Source of the DNA: Legionella busanensis
GTDB taxonomy: Bacteria; Pseudomonadota; Gammaproteobacteria; Legionellales; Legionellaceae
Assembly: GCF_900461525.1 (NCBI RefSeq)
Contig: NZ_UGOD01000001.1
Location: 3,206,001-3,270,000, forward strand
Direction: 5' to 3'
Length of the DNA stretch: 64,000 bases
Part shown: positions 1-10,958 of the stretch, one piece after another
How positions within the stretch are numbered: position 1 is the first letter of the stretch
How the letters are laid out: each line of letters begins with the position of its first letter
The notes under the pieces: model-generated
The model's input: only the letters and a program-made list of their open reading frames with translations
What the model was told of the DNA's origin: nothing
Databases searched by the model: none
Made by a program: the position numbers and the translations under genes

Positions 1-707
1 TCATAGTCAAAGTGCTTTTTCTTAGCCCCTTTTTCTATTTCTGTCTTTGGAGCGACTATTGCTGGATCCTTTACAAATAATTTAAGAGCCAAATCATCTT
101 CTTGCTCTAACTCTTCTGTGGTATTTATTTCATCAATGTGCTCAGAAGTAGTTTCAGCCTCGAGTTCTTCTCCACTAGCTAATTGTTCCTCTTTAGCTTC
201 AGGCATTTTTACTTCTTCTTCGCTTATACTGGTGTCAGGGGCTTCAGCTTGTTCAGAAGATGTAGCCGAGGTAGTTTCATTTATATTTCCTTCCACTTCC
301 GTAGTTGGAATTATTAAATTCTCTTCTAATAAGGAATCTGTAGCCTGCTCTTGTATGCCTTCATTAGCAGAGAGCTGTTCATTTGGAGTTTGCTCTGGTA
401 ATGCTGAACGTTTTACATACGTTTTCTTTTTTCTAAATTCAACATTTACTGTTTTAGATTTGTGAATATCATTACCCTGCGGTATCTGTGTTAAGCTTTT
501 GCGTTGCAAAGTAAAGCGCTCAGGTGTAGTACGTATATCACGTTTACCACTGCTTTTTAGATAATTTAGCAAGATTCGCTTTTGGTCTTCATTTACAGTT
601 TGCACATCATTCGTAAATGATAAACCCGCTTCCTGCAACTGGTTCAATAAACGCTCAACTGGAATTCCCACAACTTGAGCCAATTGTTTAACCGTTACAT
701 CCGCCAT
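1..707 (-). CDS. infB: Translation initiation factor IF-2 (N-terminal part, cut by window edge)
   Basis: IF-2 is the GTPase that brings initiator fMet-tRNA to the ribosome in the cytoplasm. The reading frame stays open from 707 to base 1, so only about 235 N-terminal residues are visible; the GTPase core lies outside. The protein opens MADVTVKQLAQVVGIP, the typical IF-2 N-terminal helical subdomain. A long, charged Glu/Ala/Ser-rich linker follows, and the lysine-rich KGAKKKHFDY stretch is at the edge. An in-frame ATG lies two codons upstream (713), but GAGGA sits only 2 nt from it and 8 nt from the ATG at 707, so 707 is preferred. It is downstream of rimP and nusA in the conserved order rimP-nusA-infB, after a gap of about 300 bp without a visible terminator. 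Confidence 0.93.
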   Translation of the reverse strand, partial: MADVTVKQLAQVVGIPVERLLNQLQEAGLSFTNDVQTVNEDQKRILLNYLKSSGKRDIRTTPERFTLQRKSLTQIPQGNDIHKSKTVNVEFRKKKTYVKRSALPEQTPNEQLSANEGIQEQATDSLLEENLIIPTTEVEGNINETTSATSSEQAEAPDTSISEEEVKMPEAKEEQLASGEELEAETTSEHIDEINTTEELEQEDDLALKLFVKDPAIVAPKTEIEKGAKKKHFDY

Positions 708-1003
708 ATTCATGATCCTCGTTCAGCAATTATTTCATCGCTTATGTTCATATTTTTTGCTTGTTGCATTATAGAATAAATTACTAACAACATGCTTTAA
801 AACCTTAATAACTAACTACAAATTTAAAGATAAGATCCTCGATTTATTTTAGTTTAATTTTAAGCTGTCATTTTAATTTAATTATATAAATTCTTTACGA
901 CACAACTTAAGCTCATTAAAGTTAAATAGGTCATTTTTCTATTAACTGTAAACTTTTAAATCCCACACATTTTTTTGTATTTATGTTAGTACCACTTCTG
1001 TCT

Positions 1004-2485
1004 TTAAATAAACCAAGGTTCACGAGCTTTCATAATTAAAGCCCCAGCCTTTTCCTCAGTCATACCAGGAATATCTAATAATTCATCTACAGAAAGTTCA
1101 GCTAGTTCTTCAACTGTATTAATGCCTTGGGCGCGTAGACTAGCAGCGATATCCTCTGTCATTCCTTCTAAGGTTATTAAATCATCATCATTTGAGGAAT
1201 TTGATGTTTCAGTTCCAGATGTTAATGCTTGTGTTAATAAAGTGTCATTAGCACGATTTCTTAGCTCATCAACAATTTCTTCATCAAATTCTTCGATAGC
1301 TAAGAGCTCGTCTTTAGGTACGTAAGCAATTTCCTCAAGCGAAGAAAAGCCATTTGTTACTAATAGAGTAGCTAATTCTTCATCAATATCTAGTGCTGAA
1401 GTAAATAAATTAATACTTTTCGAAGTTTCCTCTTGATTTTTATTATTAAATTCTTCAATTGTCATAACATTGAGTGTCCAGCCAGTAAGCTGACTAGCTA
1501 ACCTTACATTCTGACCATTACGACCGATAGCTTGTGATAATTGCTCTTTCTGAACAGCTAAATCCATTGTATGAGTATCTTCATCTACAACAATAGATGA
1601 AATCTCAGCTGGTGCCATTGCATTAATCACTAACTGAGCAGGATTATCATCCCATAGAACAATATCCACTCGCTCACCACCTAACTCACTAGATACGGCT
1701 TGTACTCGAGCACCACGCATGCCCACACAGGCACCTACAGGATCAATACGGCCATCATTTGTCTTAACAGCAATTTTAGCTCGTACACCAGGCTCACGCG
1801 CAGCTGCCTTAACTTCAATAATATTTTCACCTATTTCTGGTACTTCAATTCTAAATAGCTCAACAAGCATTTCATTGCGAACCCGACTAATGTAGAGCTG
1901 CGGGCCTCTAGCTTGTGGAGTAATATCATATAAATATGCTCGAACCCTATCATTTGTCCTAAACATTTCATTAGGAAGCATCTCTTGTCGTGGTAAAAAG
2001 GCTTCTGCTTTACCACCCAAATCAACAATGATGTTGTCCCGAGTAACCTTTTTAACTGTACCGTAAATGAGTTGCCCTAACTTACTTCTAAATTGATCAA
2101 CAACTTGTTGTCTTTCAGCTTCTCTTACCTTTTGAGTAATAACTTGCCGTGCTGTTTGCGCAGCAATTCTACCAAATTCAATAGAGGGCATTGGCTCTTC
2201 TAATGTATCTCCAATTTGCAGGGATGGCGAACGCTCTTTAGCTGCACTTAATGAAATCTGACTCTCTGTTGATTCAAGTTCCTCATCTGGCACAACGTCC
2301 CAATAACGAAATGTCTCATATTCACCAGTTCGAGGATCTAATTTAACGCGAACATTAATATCAGCTACTGATAATTTGCGGGTTGCCGATTCTAACGCGG
2401 ACTGAATAGCTTGCAATACTACCTCTTTGCTTACCCCTTTTTCATTGGATAATGCTTCAGCAATTAATAGCACTTCTTTACTCAT
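1004..2485 (-). CDS. nusA: Transcription termination/antitermination protein NusA
   Basis: NusA binds RNA polymerase and nascent RNA and modulates pausing, termination and antitermination. The order is an N-terminal polymerase-binding domain (about 1-125), an S1 RNA-binding domain (about 135-200, [20 protein letters not shown]), two KH domains (about 200-345, including [13 protein letters not shown] and [12 protein letters not shown]), then two acidic C-terminal repeats ending in WFI. The two repeats are typical of gammaproteobacterial NusA, and the length is close to E. coli's 495. The frame could open at a GTG four codons upstream (2497), which would overlap the rimP stop. The ATG at 2485 has GAGG about 6 nt upstream and gives the conserved start [12 protein letters not shown], so it is chosen. 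It lies 8 nt after rimP and is probably co-transcribed. Confidence 0.96.
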   Translation of the reverse strand: MSKEVLLIAEALSNEKGVSKEVVLQAIQSALESATRKLSVADINVRVKLDPRTGEYETFRYWDVVPDEELESTESQISLSAAKERSPSLQIGDTLEEPMPSIEFGRIAAQTARQVITQKVREAERQQVVDQFRSKLGQLIYGTVKKVTRDNIIVDLGGKAEAFLPRQEMLPNEMFRTNDRVRAYLYDITPQARGPQLYISRVRNEMLVELFRIEVPEIGENIIEVKAAAREPGVRAKIAVKTNDGRIDPVGACVGMRGARVQAVSSELGGERVDIVLWDDNPAQLVINAMAPAEISSIVVDEDTHTMDLAVQKEQLSQAIGRNGQNVRLASQLTGWTLNVMTIEEFNNKNQEETSKSINLFTSALDIDEELATLLVTNGFSSLEEIAYVPKDELLAIEEFDEEIVDELRNRANDTLLTQALTSGTETSNSSNDDDLITLEGMTEDIAASLRAQGINTVEELAELSVDELLDIPGMTEEKAGALIMKAREPWFI

Positions 2486-2493
2486 TCTTGGCC

Positions 2494-2940
2494 TCACTCG
2501 CCTATCAAATTTGCTTTTATAATTTGGGAAAACTGCACTTCATATTCTTCATCATCCATATTTAAGATAAACGTATCTTCCTTTACAGATTGGATTATCC
2601 CTTTTATGGTACGCTTACCCTGGATAGGTTTATGAAGTTTCAATTTTATACCATAACCTATATATTGTTGATAATGTTCTTTATCAAATAAAGGGCGCGG
2701 AATACCTGGCGATGAAATTTCTAAGTTGTAATGTCCTTGAATTGGATCCTCGACATCTAAAAGTGCACTTACCTGCTTACTTACTCGTTCACAATCATCT
2801 ATGTTAACGCCATCTTCCTTATCAATATAGATCCTTAATAATGAATATTTACCTTGCGACAAATATTCGCAGCCCCATAATATATAGCCTAATTGATTTA
2901 CTACAGGCTTTATTAAATCTTGAATATCCTTTCTAATCAT
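2494..2940 (-). CDS. rimP: Ribosome maturation factor RimP
   Basis: RimP is a small cytoplasmic factor for 30S subunit maturation. At 148 residues it has normal family length. The hallmark [13 protein letters not shown] is at about 73-85, between the N-terminal alpha/beta domain and the C-terminal Sm-like barrel ([18 protein letters not shown]). It is first in the rimP-nusA-infB series and lies 8 nt before the nusA start. As in E. coli, the initiator tRNA gene lies upstream on the same strand, but here a hairpin terminator and about 360 bp separate them. The Shine-Dalgarno signal is weak (GAG about 8 nt before ATG). Confidence 0.95.
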   Translation of the reverse strand: MIRKDIQDLIKPVVNQLGYILWGCEYLSQGKYSLLRIYIDKEDGVNIDDCERVSKQVSALLDVEDPIQGHYNLEISSPGIPRPLFDKEHYQQYIGYGIKLKLHKPIQGKRTIKGIIQSVKEDTFILNMDDEEYEVQFSQIIKANLIGE

Positions 2941-3299
2941 AACATACTCAATTTACAAAGTATTTGAATAAACTAAAGGCTTAATTCCAGATTAACGTTA
3001 TTTAGTGATTCTTAATCAGGCAAATAACCTTTCTTTAATTACTAAAATTTGCCAATAGTAAAATTTTCTCTTTGGATGTAAAAATATCCAATATTAAAAG
3101 TTATTCATTATGAATAGTTATCGGCTTGCATCGCTTAAATATCAATAATTCGTTTCAAGATGCAAGGAAGATGACTACCGACTAAGTTTAATTATTAAAT
3201 TTATTTAGCCGGCCACATTAATAACGCAAAGCATAAATTCTAACTAATTAAATTAGGTAGAATTGTCTCACCTCTATACGTCGAGCTAACCTATACATA
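2941..3299. other. AT-rich leader region between initiator tRNA and rimP
   Basis: This stretch of about 360 bp contains no convincing gene. It should hold the rimP promoter (minus strand), but I see no clear -35/-10 pair. There is a weak 8-bp hairpin with an AAAA loop at about 3072-3091. Its function is unknown; it may belong to the rimP 5' leader. Confidence 0.4.
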
Positions 3300-3301
3300 A
3301 T

Positions 3302-3326
3302 AAAAAACCCCATAAATGGGGCTTTT
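3302..3326 (-). terminator. Rho-independent terminator after tRNA-fMet
   Basis: On the minus strand the sequence reads AAAAG-CCCC, loop ATTTAT, GGGG, then a run of six T. The stem is four G-C pairs extended by a G-U wobble and A-T pairs. It begins 6 nt after the CCA end of the initiator tRNA, so it would end the tRNA transcript and limit read-through into rimP. Confidence 0.8.
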
Positions 3327-3331
3327 AATAG

Positions 3332-3408
<77 letters not shown>

Positions 3409-3420
3409 TCAACTGAGGCA

Positions 3421-3449
3421 ATTATAAGCATGCCTCCAAAATATAGCAA
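3421..3449 (-). promoter_or_regulatory. Sigma-70 promoter of tRNA-fMet
   Basis: On the minus strand TTGCTA (3444-3449) is separated by exactly 17 bp from a perfect TATAAT (3421-3426). The -10 box ends 12 bp before the tRNA 5' end, which leaves room for a short leader. A run of A lies just upstream of the -35 box and could act as an UP-like element. Confidence 0.8.
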
Positions 3450-3466
3450 GTTTTTTTTATTATTTC

Positions 3467-4909
3467 CTACTGTGTAAAGGCATTAATACATGCATTAATT
3501 AGCCCAGAAGGAAATATCCCTAAAAATAAAAGAGATAAACAGTTTAATGAATAAATAATAGTCGATGACTTCGAGAAAAATACTTCAGAAGTTTCAGCAG
3601 GCTCATCAAAATACATGAACTTCACAATCCTAATATAATAGTAAGCGCCTACTACAGCAAAAATTAACCCTACTACAGCTACCCATGTCATACCAACATC
3701 AATCAACGCTTTTAAAACGAGTAATTTTGTAAAAAATCCTACTGTCGGAGGAACGCCAGCCATTGAAAACATAACTATTAACATCATAAATGCTAACCAT
3801 GGATTACGCTTATTTAACCCTCTTAAATCATTGACTTCTTCAATCTCAAATCCACTCTTAGAAAGTAAAACAATAAAGCCGAACGCAGCAATCGTCATTA
3901 AAGAATATACAAGAATATAATATGTCGCTGCAGCATAACCTGCAGCACTACCAGCTAATATACCAAATAATGTGTAACCAACATGCGCAATGGCTGAATA
4001 AGCAAGCAGTCGCTTAATATTAGTTTGACTTACAGCAATTAAATTACCTATGGCTGTTGATAAAAGAGCCATGACTAAAATAATTTGCTGCCATTGTGGC
4101 GTTACATTAATTAAACCAATAGTTAATATCCTTAAAGCCATACCTAATGCAGCAATTTTAGGTGCAGAGCTAATAAATAAAGTTACTGAAGTTGGTGCAC
4201 CTTGATAGACATCGGGGGCCCACATATGAAAAGGTACCGCAGCAAGCTTAAATCCTACGCCTACAATAATAAAAACCAGCGCAAAAGAAATAAGCATATT
4301 TTGCTGATTCCAATTCACAGCAATAGCATTTGCAATATCAAGTAAATCTAATCTACCTGTAGCGCCATAAAGAAGAGAAAAACCATAAAGTAGCATGCCT
4401 GAGGCTATTGCACCCATAATAAAATATTTTAAAGCAGCCTCTGCAGCATCACTGTTTGTTCTTCTTATAGCCGTCATGGCATAAAGTGGTAAAGATAATA
4501 ATTCTAAGCCTAAATAGATAGTTAGTAAGGAATGAGCTGAAACAAGTACCATCATGCCTAGGGTTGAGAATAACCCAAGAATATAATAATCACCTGCTGG
4601 CATTTGACGTTCGTCAATGTAGGCGCTTGAATAAACAAAACAAATGAATGTACTAATTGCAATAAAAATCTTCATCAGCTGAGCAATGTCATCACTAATG
4701 AATAAGCCATTTAAGATGAGAACTTTAAAGTTTCCAAGCAACATAAAACTGCATAATGCAGCTAAAGTAAGCCCAATCAAACTAATAGATAACGTGATAT
4801 TTTTATAATGGTCCCTAAAGAACAAATCGGCTAGCAAGGCAATAGATGCCGTAATTAAAATTATTATTTCGGGAAAAGCAAAATTAAGGTTATCAAGTAA
4901 TGAAATCAT
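3467..4909 (-). CDS. nuoN: NADH-quinone oxidoreductase subunit N
   Basis: This is an antiporter-like, proton-pumping membrane subunit of complex I in the inner membrane. Its 480 residues are almost entirely hydrophobic with about 14 predicted membrane segments. The family core is visible: [13 protein letters not shown] carries the TM5 glutamate, [20 protein letters not shown] the TM7 lysine region, and [13 protein letters not shown] the TM8 lysine region. It is the last gene of nuoA-N; 15 bp separate it from nuoM. No terminator is obvious after it before the tRNA promoter. Confidence 0.97.
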   Translation of the reverse strand: MISLLDNLNFAFPEIIILITASIALLADLFFRDHYKNITLSISLIGLTLAALCSFMLLGNFKVLILNGLFISDDIAQLMKIFIAISTFICFVYSSAYIDERQMPAGDYYILGLFSTLGMMVLVSAHSLLTIYLGLELLSLPLYAMTAIRRTNSDAAEAALKYFIMGAIASGMLLYGFSLLYGATGRLDLLDIANAIAVNWNQQNMLISFALVFIIVGVGFKLAAVPFHMWAPDVYQGAPTSVTLFISSAPKIAALGMALRILTIGLINVTPQWQQIILVMALLSTAIGNLIAVSQTNIKRLLAYSAIAHVGYTLFGILAGSAAGYAAATYYILVYSLMTIAAFGFIVLLSKSGFEIEEVNDLRGLNKRNPWLAFMMLIVMFSMAGVPPTVGFFTKLLVLKALIDVGMTWVAVVGLIFAVVGAYYYIRIVKFMYFDEPAETSEVFFSKSSTIIYSLNCLSLLFLGIFPSGLINACINAFTQ

Positions 4910-4924
4910 GTAATTAACCTGCCA

Positions 4925-6430
4925 TTATAATTTAGATTTATCAGCGTAAGCCAGTGTGTTACTGACAGATTGGTGCACATAGTTAAGTATCGGTTTTGGA
5001 TAAATACCCATTGCTAGTACCATCAATGCCAGTAATACATAAGCGCTTAATTCAAAGCCAGATAGATCTCTTAGAGCAGCAACTTTTTCATTTGCTACTC
5101 TGCCAAATATCACTCTCTTGTACATCCATAAAGTATAAGCGGCACCAGTAATTAAGGTTGTTGCAGCCCAGAAAGCAATCCAAAAATTAGCCTTAATACT
5201 CCCAAGAATAATCATGAACTCACCTACAAAACCCGAAGTACCTGGTAAGCCTGCATTAGCCATAGCAAAAAGCATAAAAAACGAAGCAAAAACGGGCATT
5301 GTATTTACAATTCCACCAAAATCCTTTAATTGTCTGGTATGCATACGGTCATAAAGATATCCTACACCGGCAAACATAGCGCTTGACACAAAGGCATGTG
5401 AAATCATAACGACAATAGCACCTTCAAGAATTAAACCTGCATTAGCCAAACCTGCATGGTTAGCAATTGCATAGATAGCAAAACAGCCTAACGTAACAAA
5501 TCCCATATGTGAAATAGAAGAATAAGCAATCAAGCGTTTCATATCTTGTTGAATAATGGCAATCAGCGCAATATATACAACGGCAATTAAAGATAAAGCG
5601 ATCATGACAGGCGCAAAATAACGACATGCATCAGGTACGATAGGAAGGGCGAAGCGAATAAAACCATACCCACCTAATTTAAGTAGAATCGCTGCTAATA
5701 CAATTGAGCCACCAGCTGGTGCTTCTGTGTGTGCATCAGGAAGCCACGTATGCACAGGAAACATAGGTATTTTAATTGCAAAACCAAGAAAAAAGGCAAT
5801 AAAAATTAATGATTGAGCTGTCATCGTTAAGTTAGCAGCATAAAGCATTTCAATTTTAAAAGAACCTGCTTGAAATCCAAGGTAAATGAAAGAAGCAAGC
5901 ATTAAAACCGAACCTAAAAAGGTATAGAGGAAAAATTTTATTGCCGCATAAACTCGATTATCAGAGCCCCAAATACCAATAATAAGATACATAGGAATGA
6001 GAGTTGCTTCAAAGAAAATGTAAAATACAATTGCGTCTGTTGCCGAAAATACCCCAACTAATAAACCTTGCATAATTAGAAACGCAGCTAAATATTGACC
6101 CACGCGTTTATGAATACTGTCCCATGTTGCTAAGATAACAATTAAATTAGTAAATACGCTAAGTACAATCATTAGCAAGGATAAACCATCAATACCAAGG
6201 CTATAGTTAATACCAAAAGCAGGCATCCAAGGTAATTCTTCAATATATTGCATACCAGCTAAATTTGGATCAAACCCAATGACTAGAGGGATACAAAGAA
6301 TTAAAGTGAGCAAAATAGTAAACAATGCTAAAAAGCGAGAATTATTTGGGCTTTTATCATCACCAGTCAAAAATACAAATATTCCGCCAATAATAGGTAA
6401 CCAGATTAATAAATTAAGCAAATAATGCAT
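4925..6430 (-). CDS. nuoM: NADH-quinone oxidoreductase subunit M
   Basis: This is the second antiporter-like proton-pumping subunit of complex I, about 501 residues with about 14 membrane helices. Typical signatures are FYIFFEATLIPMYLIIG (TM5 Glu), FPVHTWLPDAHTEAPA (TM7 region) and RLIAYSSISHMGF. The open frame extends to 6466, inside nuoL. The ATG at 6430 is preceded by AAGGTGAGG and starts MHYLLNLLIWLP, a normal NuoM N-terminus, and leaves a 14-bp gap after nuoL. That start is preferred. Confidence 0.96.
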   Translation of the reverse strand: MHYLLNLLIWLPIIGGIFVFLTGDDKSPNNSRFLALFTILLTLILCIPLVIGFDPNLAGMQYIEELPWMPAFGINYSLGIDGLSLLMIVLSVFTNLIVILATWDSIHKRVGQYLAAFLIMQGLLVGVFSATDAIVFYIFFEATLIPMYLIIGIWGSDNRVYAAIKFFLYTFLGSVLMLASFIYLGFQAGSFKIEMLYAANLTMTAQSLIFIAFFLGFAIKIPMFPVHTWLPDAHTEAPAGGSIVLAAILLKLGGYGFIRFALPIVPDACRYFAPVMIALSLIAVVYIALIAIIQQDMKRLIAYSSISHMGFVTLGCFAIYAIANHAGLANAGLILEGAIVVMISHAFVSSAMFAGVGYLYDRMHTRQLKDFGGIVNTMPVFASFFMLFAMANAGLPGTSGFVGEFMIILGSIKANFWIAFWAATTLITGAAYTLWMYKRVIFGRVANEKVAALRDLSGFELSAYVLLALMVLAMGIYPKPILNYVHQSVSNTLAYADKSKL

Positions 6431-6444
6431 TTCCTCACCTTCTA

Positions 6445-8418
6445 TTAGCCAAGTAATAACCAGCATAAAAAGACAAACAGACCCAATACCATTACTGTCG
6501 CGTAATGATATAGATACCCACTTTGTAGCGCTCGCCCTTTTCCAGCGGCCCAGCGTACCATACGACCCGTCCCATTAACAAAGAAGCCATCAATTAATGC
6601 TTGATCGCCGCCTCGATAAAATATACGACCTAGAGCTTTAGAACCACGTACAAAAACCCTATCGTTGAATGTATCAAATCCATATTTATTTAATAGCAAT
6701 TTATAAACACCAGAAAATTTTCTTGCCAAAATGGCTGGTGTACTTGGAAAAGCAATATAACAAAGCCAAGCTAAGAAAATACCAGCTAAAGTTACCCAAA
6801 AAGTAAGTGTCAAAGGAGAATGAATAGCACTCATTAATGGTGATGTTACTTCATGCGCTAACTCAGCTAATACGTTATGTTCTGGTAAAACAAAAATTGA
6901 TTTATCTAATAGAGCAGGTCTATCAAATAACATTGGCATGTATAATATATAACCAATAATGACTGATGGGATAGCCAGAAGAACTAATGGCACCCATACT
7001 ACAACTGGTGATTCATGTAAATGTGACCATGTATGTTCATCCATCCGTGGCTTACCATGAAACGTCATAAACAAAGCTCGGAAAGTATAAAGCGCTGTAA
7101 CCATAGCGCCTAGAGCAACACAAAAATAAGCGTAACGTGCGCCTGGTACAGTAGCCAATTTAGTTGCTTCAATAATGGTATCTTTAGAATAAAAACCTGC
7201 GAAAGGTGGAATAGCACATAAAGCTAAGCTGCCTATAATAAATGTTACATAAGTGATTGGCATTTTCCGCCATAAGCCCCCCATTTTACGCATATCTTGC
7301 TCATGGTGCATGCCAATAATAACTGAGCCTGCGCCTAAAAATAATAATGCTTTAAAGCAAGCATGAGTTAATAAATGGAATATACCAGCGCTATAGGCTG
7401 AGGCGCCCATAGCAACCATCATATAACCTAGTTGAGATAATGTTGAATAAGCAACAACTCGCTTAATATCATTCATCACAATTGCAAGAATTCCGGTAAA
7501 GAGAGCACCGGTTGCACCAATAACTAGAACAAAACTTAGCGCTGTATTAGAAAACTCGATCATAGGTGAGATACGAGCAATCATAAACACACCAGCGGTA
7601 ACCATGGTTGCGGCATGAATGAGTGCAGAAATAGGTGTAGGACCTTCCATCGATTCAGGCAGCCAAACGTGCAATGGTACTTGAGCTGATTTACCCATCG
7701 CACCAATAAATAGCAGGATACAAATAACTGTAAGTAATGACCAATTATGTCCACTATAGAGCTGAATAGATTGGCCAGCTAAAAACTTAGCACTTCTAAA
7801 AACTGTTTCATAATCGATACTACCTGTATATGCTAAAATTAAGCCTATACCTAACACAAAACCAAAATCTCCAACACGGTTAACTAAGAAAGCCTTTAAA
7901 TTACCCTCTATAGCTGATTCTTTTGTATACCAGAAACCAATCAGTAGATATGAGACTAAACCTACACCTTCCCAGCCAAAAAATAGTTGCAGAAAGTTGT
8001 TAGCTGTTACCAGCATTAACATCATAAAAGTAAATAATGAAATGTAGCTAAAAAAGCGTTGATAGCCATCATCATCAGCCATATAACCAATACTATATAT
8101 ATGTACCAGTAAGGATACAAATGTGACTACTACTAGCATCACAGAGGTTAGAGGGTCAATTAAAAAACCAATATTAAAGGTATAAGGGAAAAAAGCACCG
8201 CCACTTGCCCAAGTATAAAGATTAGTATTTAAATCACCAGCCCTACCAGAAAAAATTGCTGTCGCTACGATAAGAGATAAAATAAAAGAAATACCTACAC
8301 CGGCAATAGTCACTGAATGAGCACCAACGCGCCCAATTTGGTTACGAAAAAAGCCAGCAATGATTGAGCCAATAAGCGGGGCAAGAACAAGTAAAAGACA
8401 TAGTTGTTGAATATGCAC
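6445..8418 (-). CDS. nuoL: NADH-quinone oxidoreductase subunit L
   Basis: This is the distal antiporter-like subunit of complex I, with the long lateral helix that runs along the membrane arm. At 657 residues it is full length. Recognisable parts are FFGWEGVGLVSYLLIGFWY (TM5), AQVPLHVWLPESMEGPTP (TM7), HACFKALLFLGAGSV, and a C-terminal extension (about 520-657) that would form the lateral helix and last membrane segment. It follows nuoK by 4 bp, so translational coupling is likely. Confidence 0.97.
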   Translation of the reverse strand: MHIQQLCLLLVLAPLIGSIIAGFFRNQIGRVGAHSVTIAGVGISFILSLIVATAIFSGRAGDLNTNLYTWASGGAFFPYTFNIGFLIDPLTSVMLVVVTFVSLLVHIYSIGYMADDDGYQRFFSYISLFTFMMLMLVTANNFLQLFFGWEGVGLVSYLLIGFWYTKESAIEGNLKAFLVNRVGDFGFVLGIGLILAYTGSIDYETVFRSAKFLAGQSIQLYSGHNWSLLTVICILLFIGAMGKSAQVPLHVWLPESMEGPTPISALIHAATMVTAGVFMIARISPMIEFSNTALSFVLVIGATGALFTGILAIVMNDIKRVVAYSTLSQLGYMMVAMGASAYSAGIFHLLTHACFKALLFLGAGSVIIGMHHEQDMRKMGGLWRKMPITYVTFIIGSLALCAIPPFAGFYSKDTIIEATKLATVPGARYAYFCVALGAMVTALYTFRALFMTFHGKPRMDEHTWSHLHESPVVVWVPLVLLAIPSVIIGYILYMPMLFDRPALLDKSIFVLPEHNVLAELAHEVTSPLMSAIHSPLTLTFWVTLAGIFLAWLCYIAFPSTPAILARKFSGVYKLLLNKYGFDTFNDRVFVRGSKALGRIFYRGGDQALIDGFFVNGTGRMVRWAAGKGRALQSGYLYHYATVMVLGLFVFLCWLLLG

Positions 8419-8422
8419 GTTA

Positions 8423-8728
8423 TTAACCTTTTAAATGATTCATTTTGTCGATATCAATGTTGCCACGATTTCTATAAAGCAACACAACAATAGCCAAACC
8501 AATTGCAGCTTCAGCAGCAGCAACAGTTAAAATAAAGAAGACGAAAACTTGCCCTGCTATCCCACCATAATAATGGGAAAAAGCAATAAAATTTGTATTG
8601 ACTGCTAAAAGCATTAATTCAACGCAAACAAGAAGGAGAATAATATTTTTTCGATTTAGCATAATGCCAACTAAACTTAGTCCAAATAAAAGGGCAGCTA
8701 AGATTAGGTAATGATTAACTGGTATCAT
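8423..8728 (-). CDS. nuoK: NADH-quinone oxidoreductase subunit K
   Basis: This small complex I membrane subunit (101 residues, three membrane helices) belongs to the proton channel region next to NuoJ. The conserved buried acidic residues are present in [14 protein letters not shown] and [16 protein letters not shown]. It is packed between nuoJ (15 bp upstream) and nuoL (4 bp downstream). Confidence 0.97.
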   Translation of the reverse strand: MIPVNHYLILAALLFGLSLVGIMLNRKNIILLLVCVELMLLAVNTNFIAFSHYYGGIAGQVFVFFILTVAAAEAAIGLAIVVLLYRNRGNIDIDKMNHLKG

Positions 8729-8743
8729 GAGTTTTCCTGCTAC

Positions 8744-9394
8744 TTATTTTTCAGATTTTAGCGAAACAAGCTTAACTCTATCTTCAGCTCGAGTCATAAT
8801 TTGTTTTTTAATATCTTGTCTTTTCGAACGTATAATACCACGGTGCGCTAATGTGATAGCTGAAATAATAGCAACTAATAAAAGAACCGCTGCTAACTCA
8901 AACGCTAAGACATAATCAGTATAAAGAACCATACCTATCTGTTCTGTATTTGACAATCTATTCTTCATTGCCTTCACATCCGCTATATCATGCAAATCCA
9001 AAGGCTGAGCTATGGGTACAGATGGCGCAACAGCTTGCGAGTACCATGTATCTGGTAAAGCAATTAGCAGCAATCCAACAAGGAGCGCAATTAAAATCAT
9101 GCCAAATGGCAAATATCTAGCAAAGTGCGCCTTTAAAGATTCTGTATCAATATTTAACATCATCACGACGAACAAAAAGAGCGTCATAACTGCGCCTACG
9201 TAAACTAATACTAAGATTAACGCTAAAAATTCTGCTCTTAATAAAATCCACAGCACTGAACTTGCAAAAAATGTTAAAACAAGAAACAAAACACAACGAA
9301 CAGGATTATTTTGCGTAATGACCATGATTGCAGAGAGTAAAGCAAGCGCTGCAAAGACGTAAAAAATTACTTGAACTAATAAATTTCCCATCAT
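8744..9394 (-). CDS. nuoJ: NADH-quinone oxidoreductase subunit J
   Basis: This is a complex I membrane subunit of 216 residues with five predicted helices. The conserved LVLVYVGAVMTLFLFVVMML helix is the NuoJ TM3 region linked to conformational coupling. A basic C-terminal tail (about 185-216) is cytoplasmic. The start is MMGNLL, either of two adjacent ATG codons. It is 7 bp after nuoI. Confidence 0.95.
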   Translation of the reverse strand: MMGNLLVQVIFYVFAALALLSAIMVITQNNPVRCVLFLVLTFFASSVLWILLRAEFLALILVLVYVGAVMTLFLFVVMMLNIDTESLKAHFARYLPFGMILIALLVGLLLIALPDTWYSQAVAPSVPIAQPLDLHDIADVKAMKNRLSNTEQIGMVLYTDYVLAFELAAVLLLVAIISAITLAHRGIIRSKRQDIKKQIMTRAEDRVKLVSLKSEK

Positions 9395-9401
9395 TACCCC
9401 A

Positions 9402-9905
9402 TTATCGCCATTCTTTATCAGCTTCTCTATCGGAAGCCAGTCTTTTTTCCATCAAATCGCCAACTGCTAAGAGTTTTTCTTTTGTCATGATATTTTGGCC
9501 ACGTTGGTTAATATGGTAATGCTGTATAGGTGTTAAAACGATTGAATCTACGGGACAGGATTCCTCACATAAGCCACAATAAATACATTTAAAGGCATCA
9601 ATATCGTAGCGCGTTGTACGTCTTGAACCATCTGCACGTTCTTCCGACTCAATAGTGATAGCTAGTGCAGGACAAACCGCTTCACATAATTTGCAAGCTA
9701 TACAGCGCTCCTCACCGTTGGGATAGCGTCTTAATGCTAACATATGCCCACGAAAACGGGGCGAAATTGGTGTTGCTTCTTCAGGAAATTGGATGGTAAC
9801 TTTTTTCTTAAAAAAGTATTTTCCTGTTAATTTTAAGCCTGCCAATATATCTAGCAGTAGAAAGCTTCGAATATAATATCTTATGACTCGGTATATGTTT
9901 TTCAT
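9402..9905 (-). CDS. nuoI: NADH-quinone oxidoreductase subunit I
   Basis: This peripheral-arm subunit carries clusters N6a and N6b, passing electrons to NuoB. The 167 residues contain two full 4Fe-4S ferredoxin motifs, [12 protein letters not shown] and [12 protein letters not shown], at about 68-79 and 107-118. The N-terminal amphipathic helix sits on the membrane subunit NuoH. The gene is 15 bp after nuoH. Confidence 0.97.
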   Translation of the reverse strand: MKNIYRVIRYYIRSFLLLDILAGLKLTGKYFFKKKVTIQFPEEATPISPRFRGHMLALRRYPNGEERCIACKLCEAVCPALAITIESEERADGSRRTTRYDIDAFKCIYCGLCEESCPVDSIVLTPIQHYHINQRGQNIMTKEKLLAVGDLMEKRLASDREADKEWR

Positions 9906-9920
9906 TAATTTACTCAGTTA

Positions 9921-10946
9921 CTAATTAAACCACGGTTTTAGCTGTGCCAATACCATTAAAGCAGTAACAATAACCCATACAATAGTTACAGGAATTAAAA
10001 CTTTCCAGCCCAAACGCATTAATTGATCATAACGATAGCGTGGGAGTGTGGCACGTACCCATAGATAAACAAATAGAAAAAATGAAATTTTTACCAACAA
10101 CCACACAAAACCTGGTACAACATCGAAAATATCGCCTAAAATTGGAATACCTTCAAAAGGAGATAACCAGCCACCCAAGAACAGTAGTGAGATCACTGTT
10201 GAAATTAGTACCATACTTGCATATTCTGCTAAGAAGAAAATCATAAAGCCCATACCAGAATATTCAACATGGAAACCTGCTACAATTTCTGACTCTCCCT
10301 CTGCTAAATCAAATGGTGCACGGTTAGTCTCTGCAAGTGCTGCAATCCAAAATATAACAAAAAGAGGAAACAAAGGGATAAACCACCAATGCCAAATTCC
10401 ACCTTTTTGAGAAAGAACGATATCAGTTAAATTCATACTACCAGCAGCAAGTAATACACCTACAAAAGCAAAGCCCATAGCAATTTCATAGGAAACTGTT
10501 TGTGCTGCACTACGTAGAGAACCAAACATTGCATATTTAGAATTCGATGCCCAACCGGCAATTAATACACCATAAACAGCCAAAGAGCTAAGTGTAAAGA
10601 TAAGCAAGACACCAGCGTTTATATTGGATAAAACAAGTCCTTGACTAAAAGGTATCACTGCCCATCCAGCAAGTGCTGGCGCTAATGCAAATAAAGGAGC
10701 AATAATAAATAAATATTTATTAGACTTATTAGGAACTACGATTTCTTTGTGTATAAGTTTAATTAAATCAGCAAACGGTTGTAATAGCCCTTTTAGCCCA
10801 ACACGATTAGGACCAATACGTGCTTGTATATAACCAATAACTTTACGCTCAGCATAAGTTAAATAGGCTACAACGAGCAATAATGGAACTACAATAACTA
10901 GGATCTTAATAATAATCCAAAGCAAAATGCTAATATCATGAAGCAT
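9921..10946 (-). CDS. nuoH: NADH-quinone oxidoreductase subunit H
   Basis: This is the membrane subunit of complex I that forms the quinone-entry chamber with NuoB and NuoD. The 341 residues have eight or nine membrane helices. Family signatures are [20 protein letters not shown] near the start (about 28-47) and [20 protein letters not shown] in the fifth-to-sixth helix loop (about 205-225), with the acidic residues of the quinone channel. It lies 12 bp after nuoG. Confidence 0.97.
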   Translation of the reverse strand: MLHDISILLWIIIKILVIVVPLLLVVAYLTYAERKVIGYIQARIGPNRVGLKGLLQPFADLIKLIHKEIVVPNKSNKYLFIIAPLFALAPALAGWAVIPFSQGLVLSNINAGVLLIFTLSSLAVYGVLIAGWASNSKYAMFGSLRSAAQTVSYEIAMGFAFVGVLLAAGSMNLTDIVLSQKGGIWHWWFIPLFPLFVIFWIAALAETNRAPFDLAEGESEIVAGFHVEYSGMGFMIFFLAEYASMVLISTVISLLFLGGWLSPFEGIPILGDIFDVVPGFVWLLVKISFFLFVYLWVRATLPRYRYDQLMRLGWKVLIPVTIVWVIVTALMVLAQLKPWFN

Positions 10947-10958
10947 GTTCTTACCTAT

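Noticed and set aside
118-465. 115-residue plus-strand ORF
   Set aside because: It is antisense to the charged linker of IF-2; its Ser-rich composition is the complement of Glu/Ala codons and it has no ribosome site.
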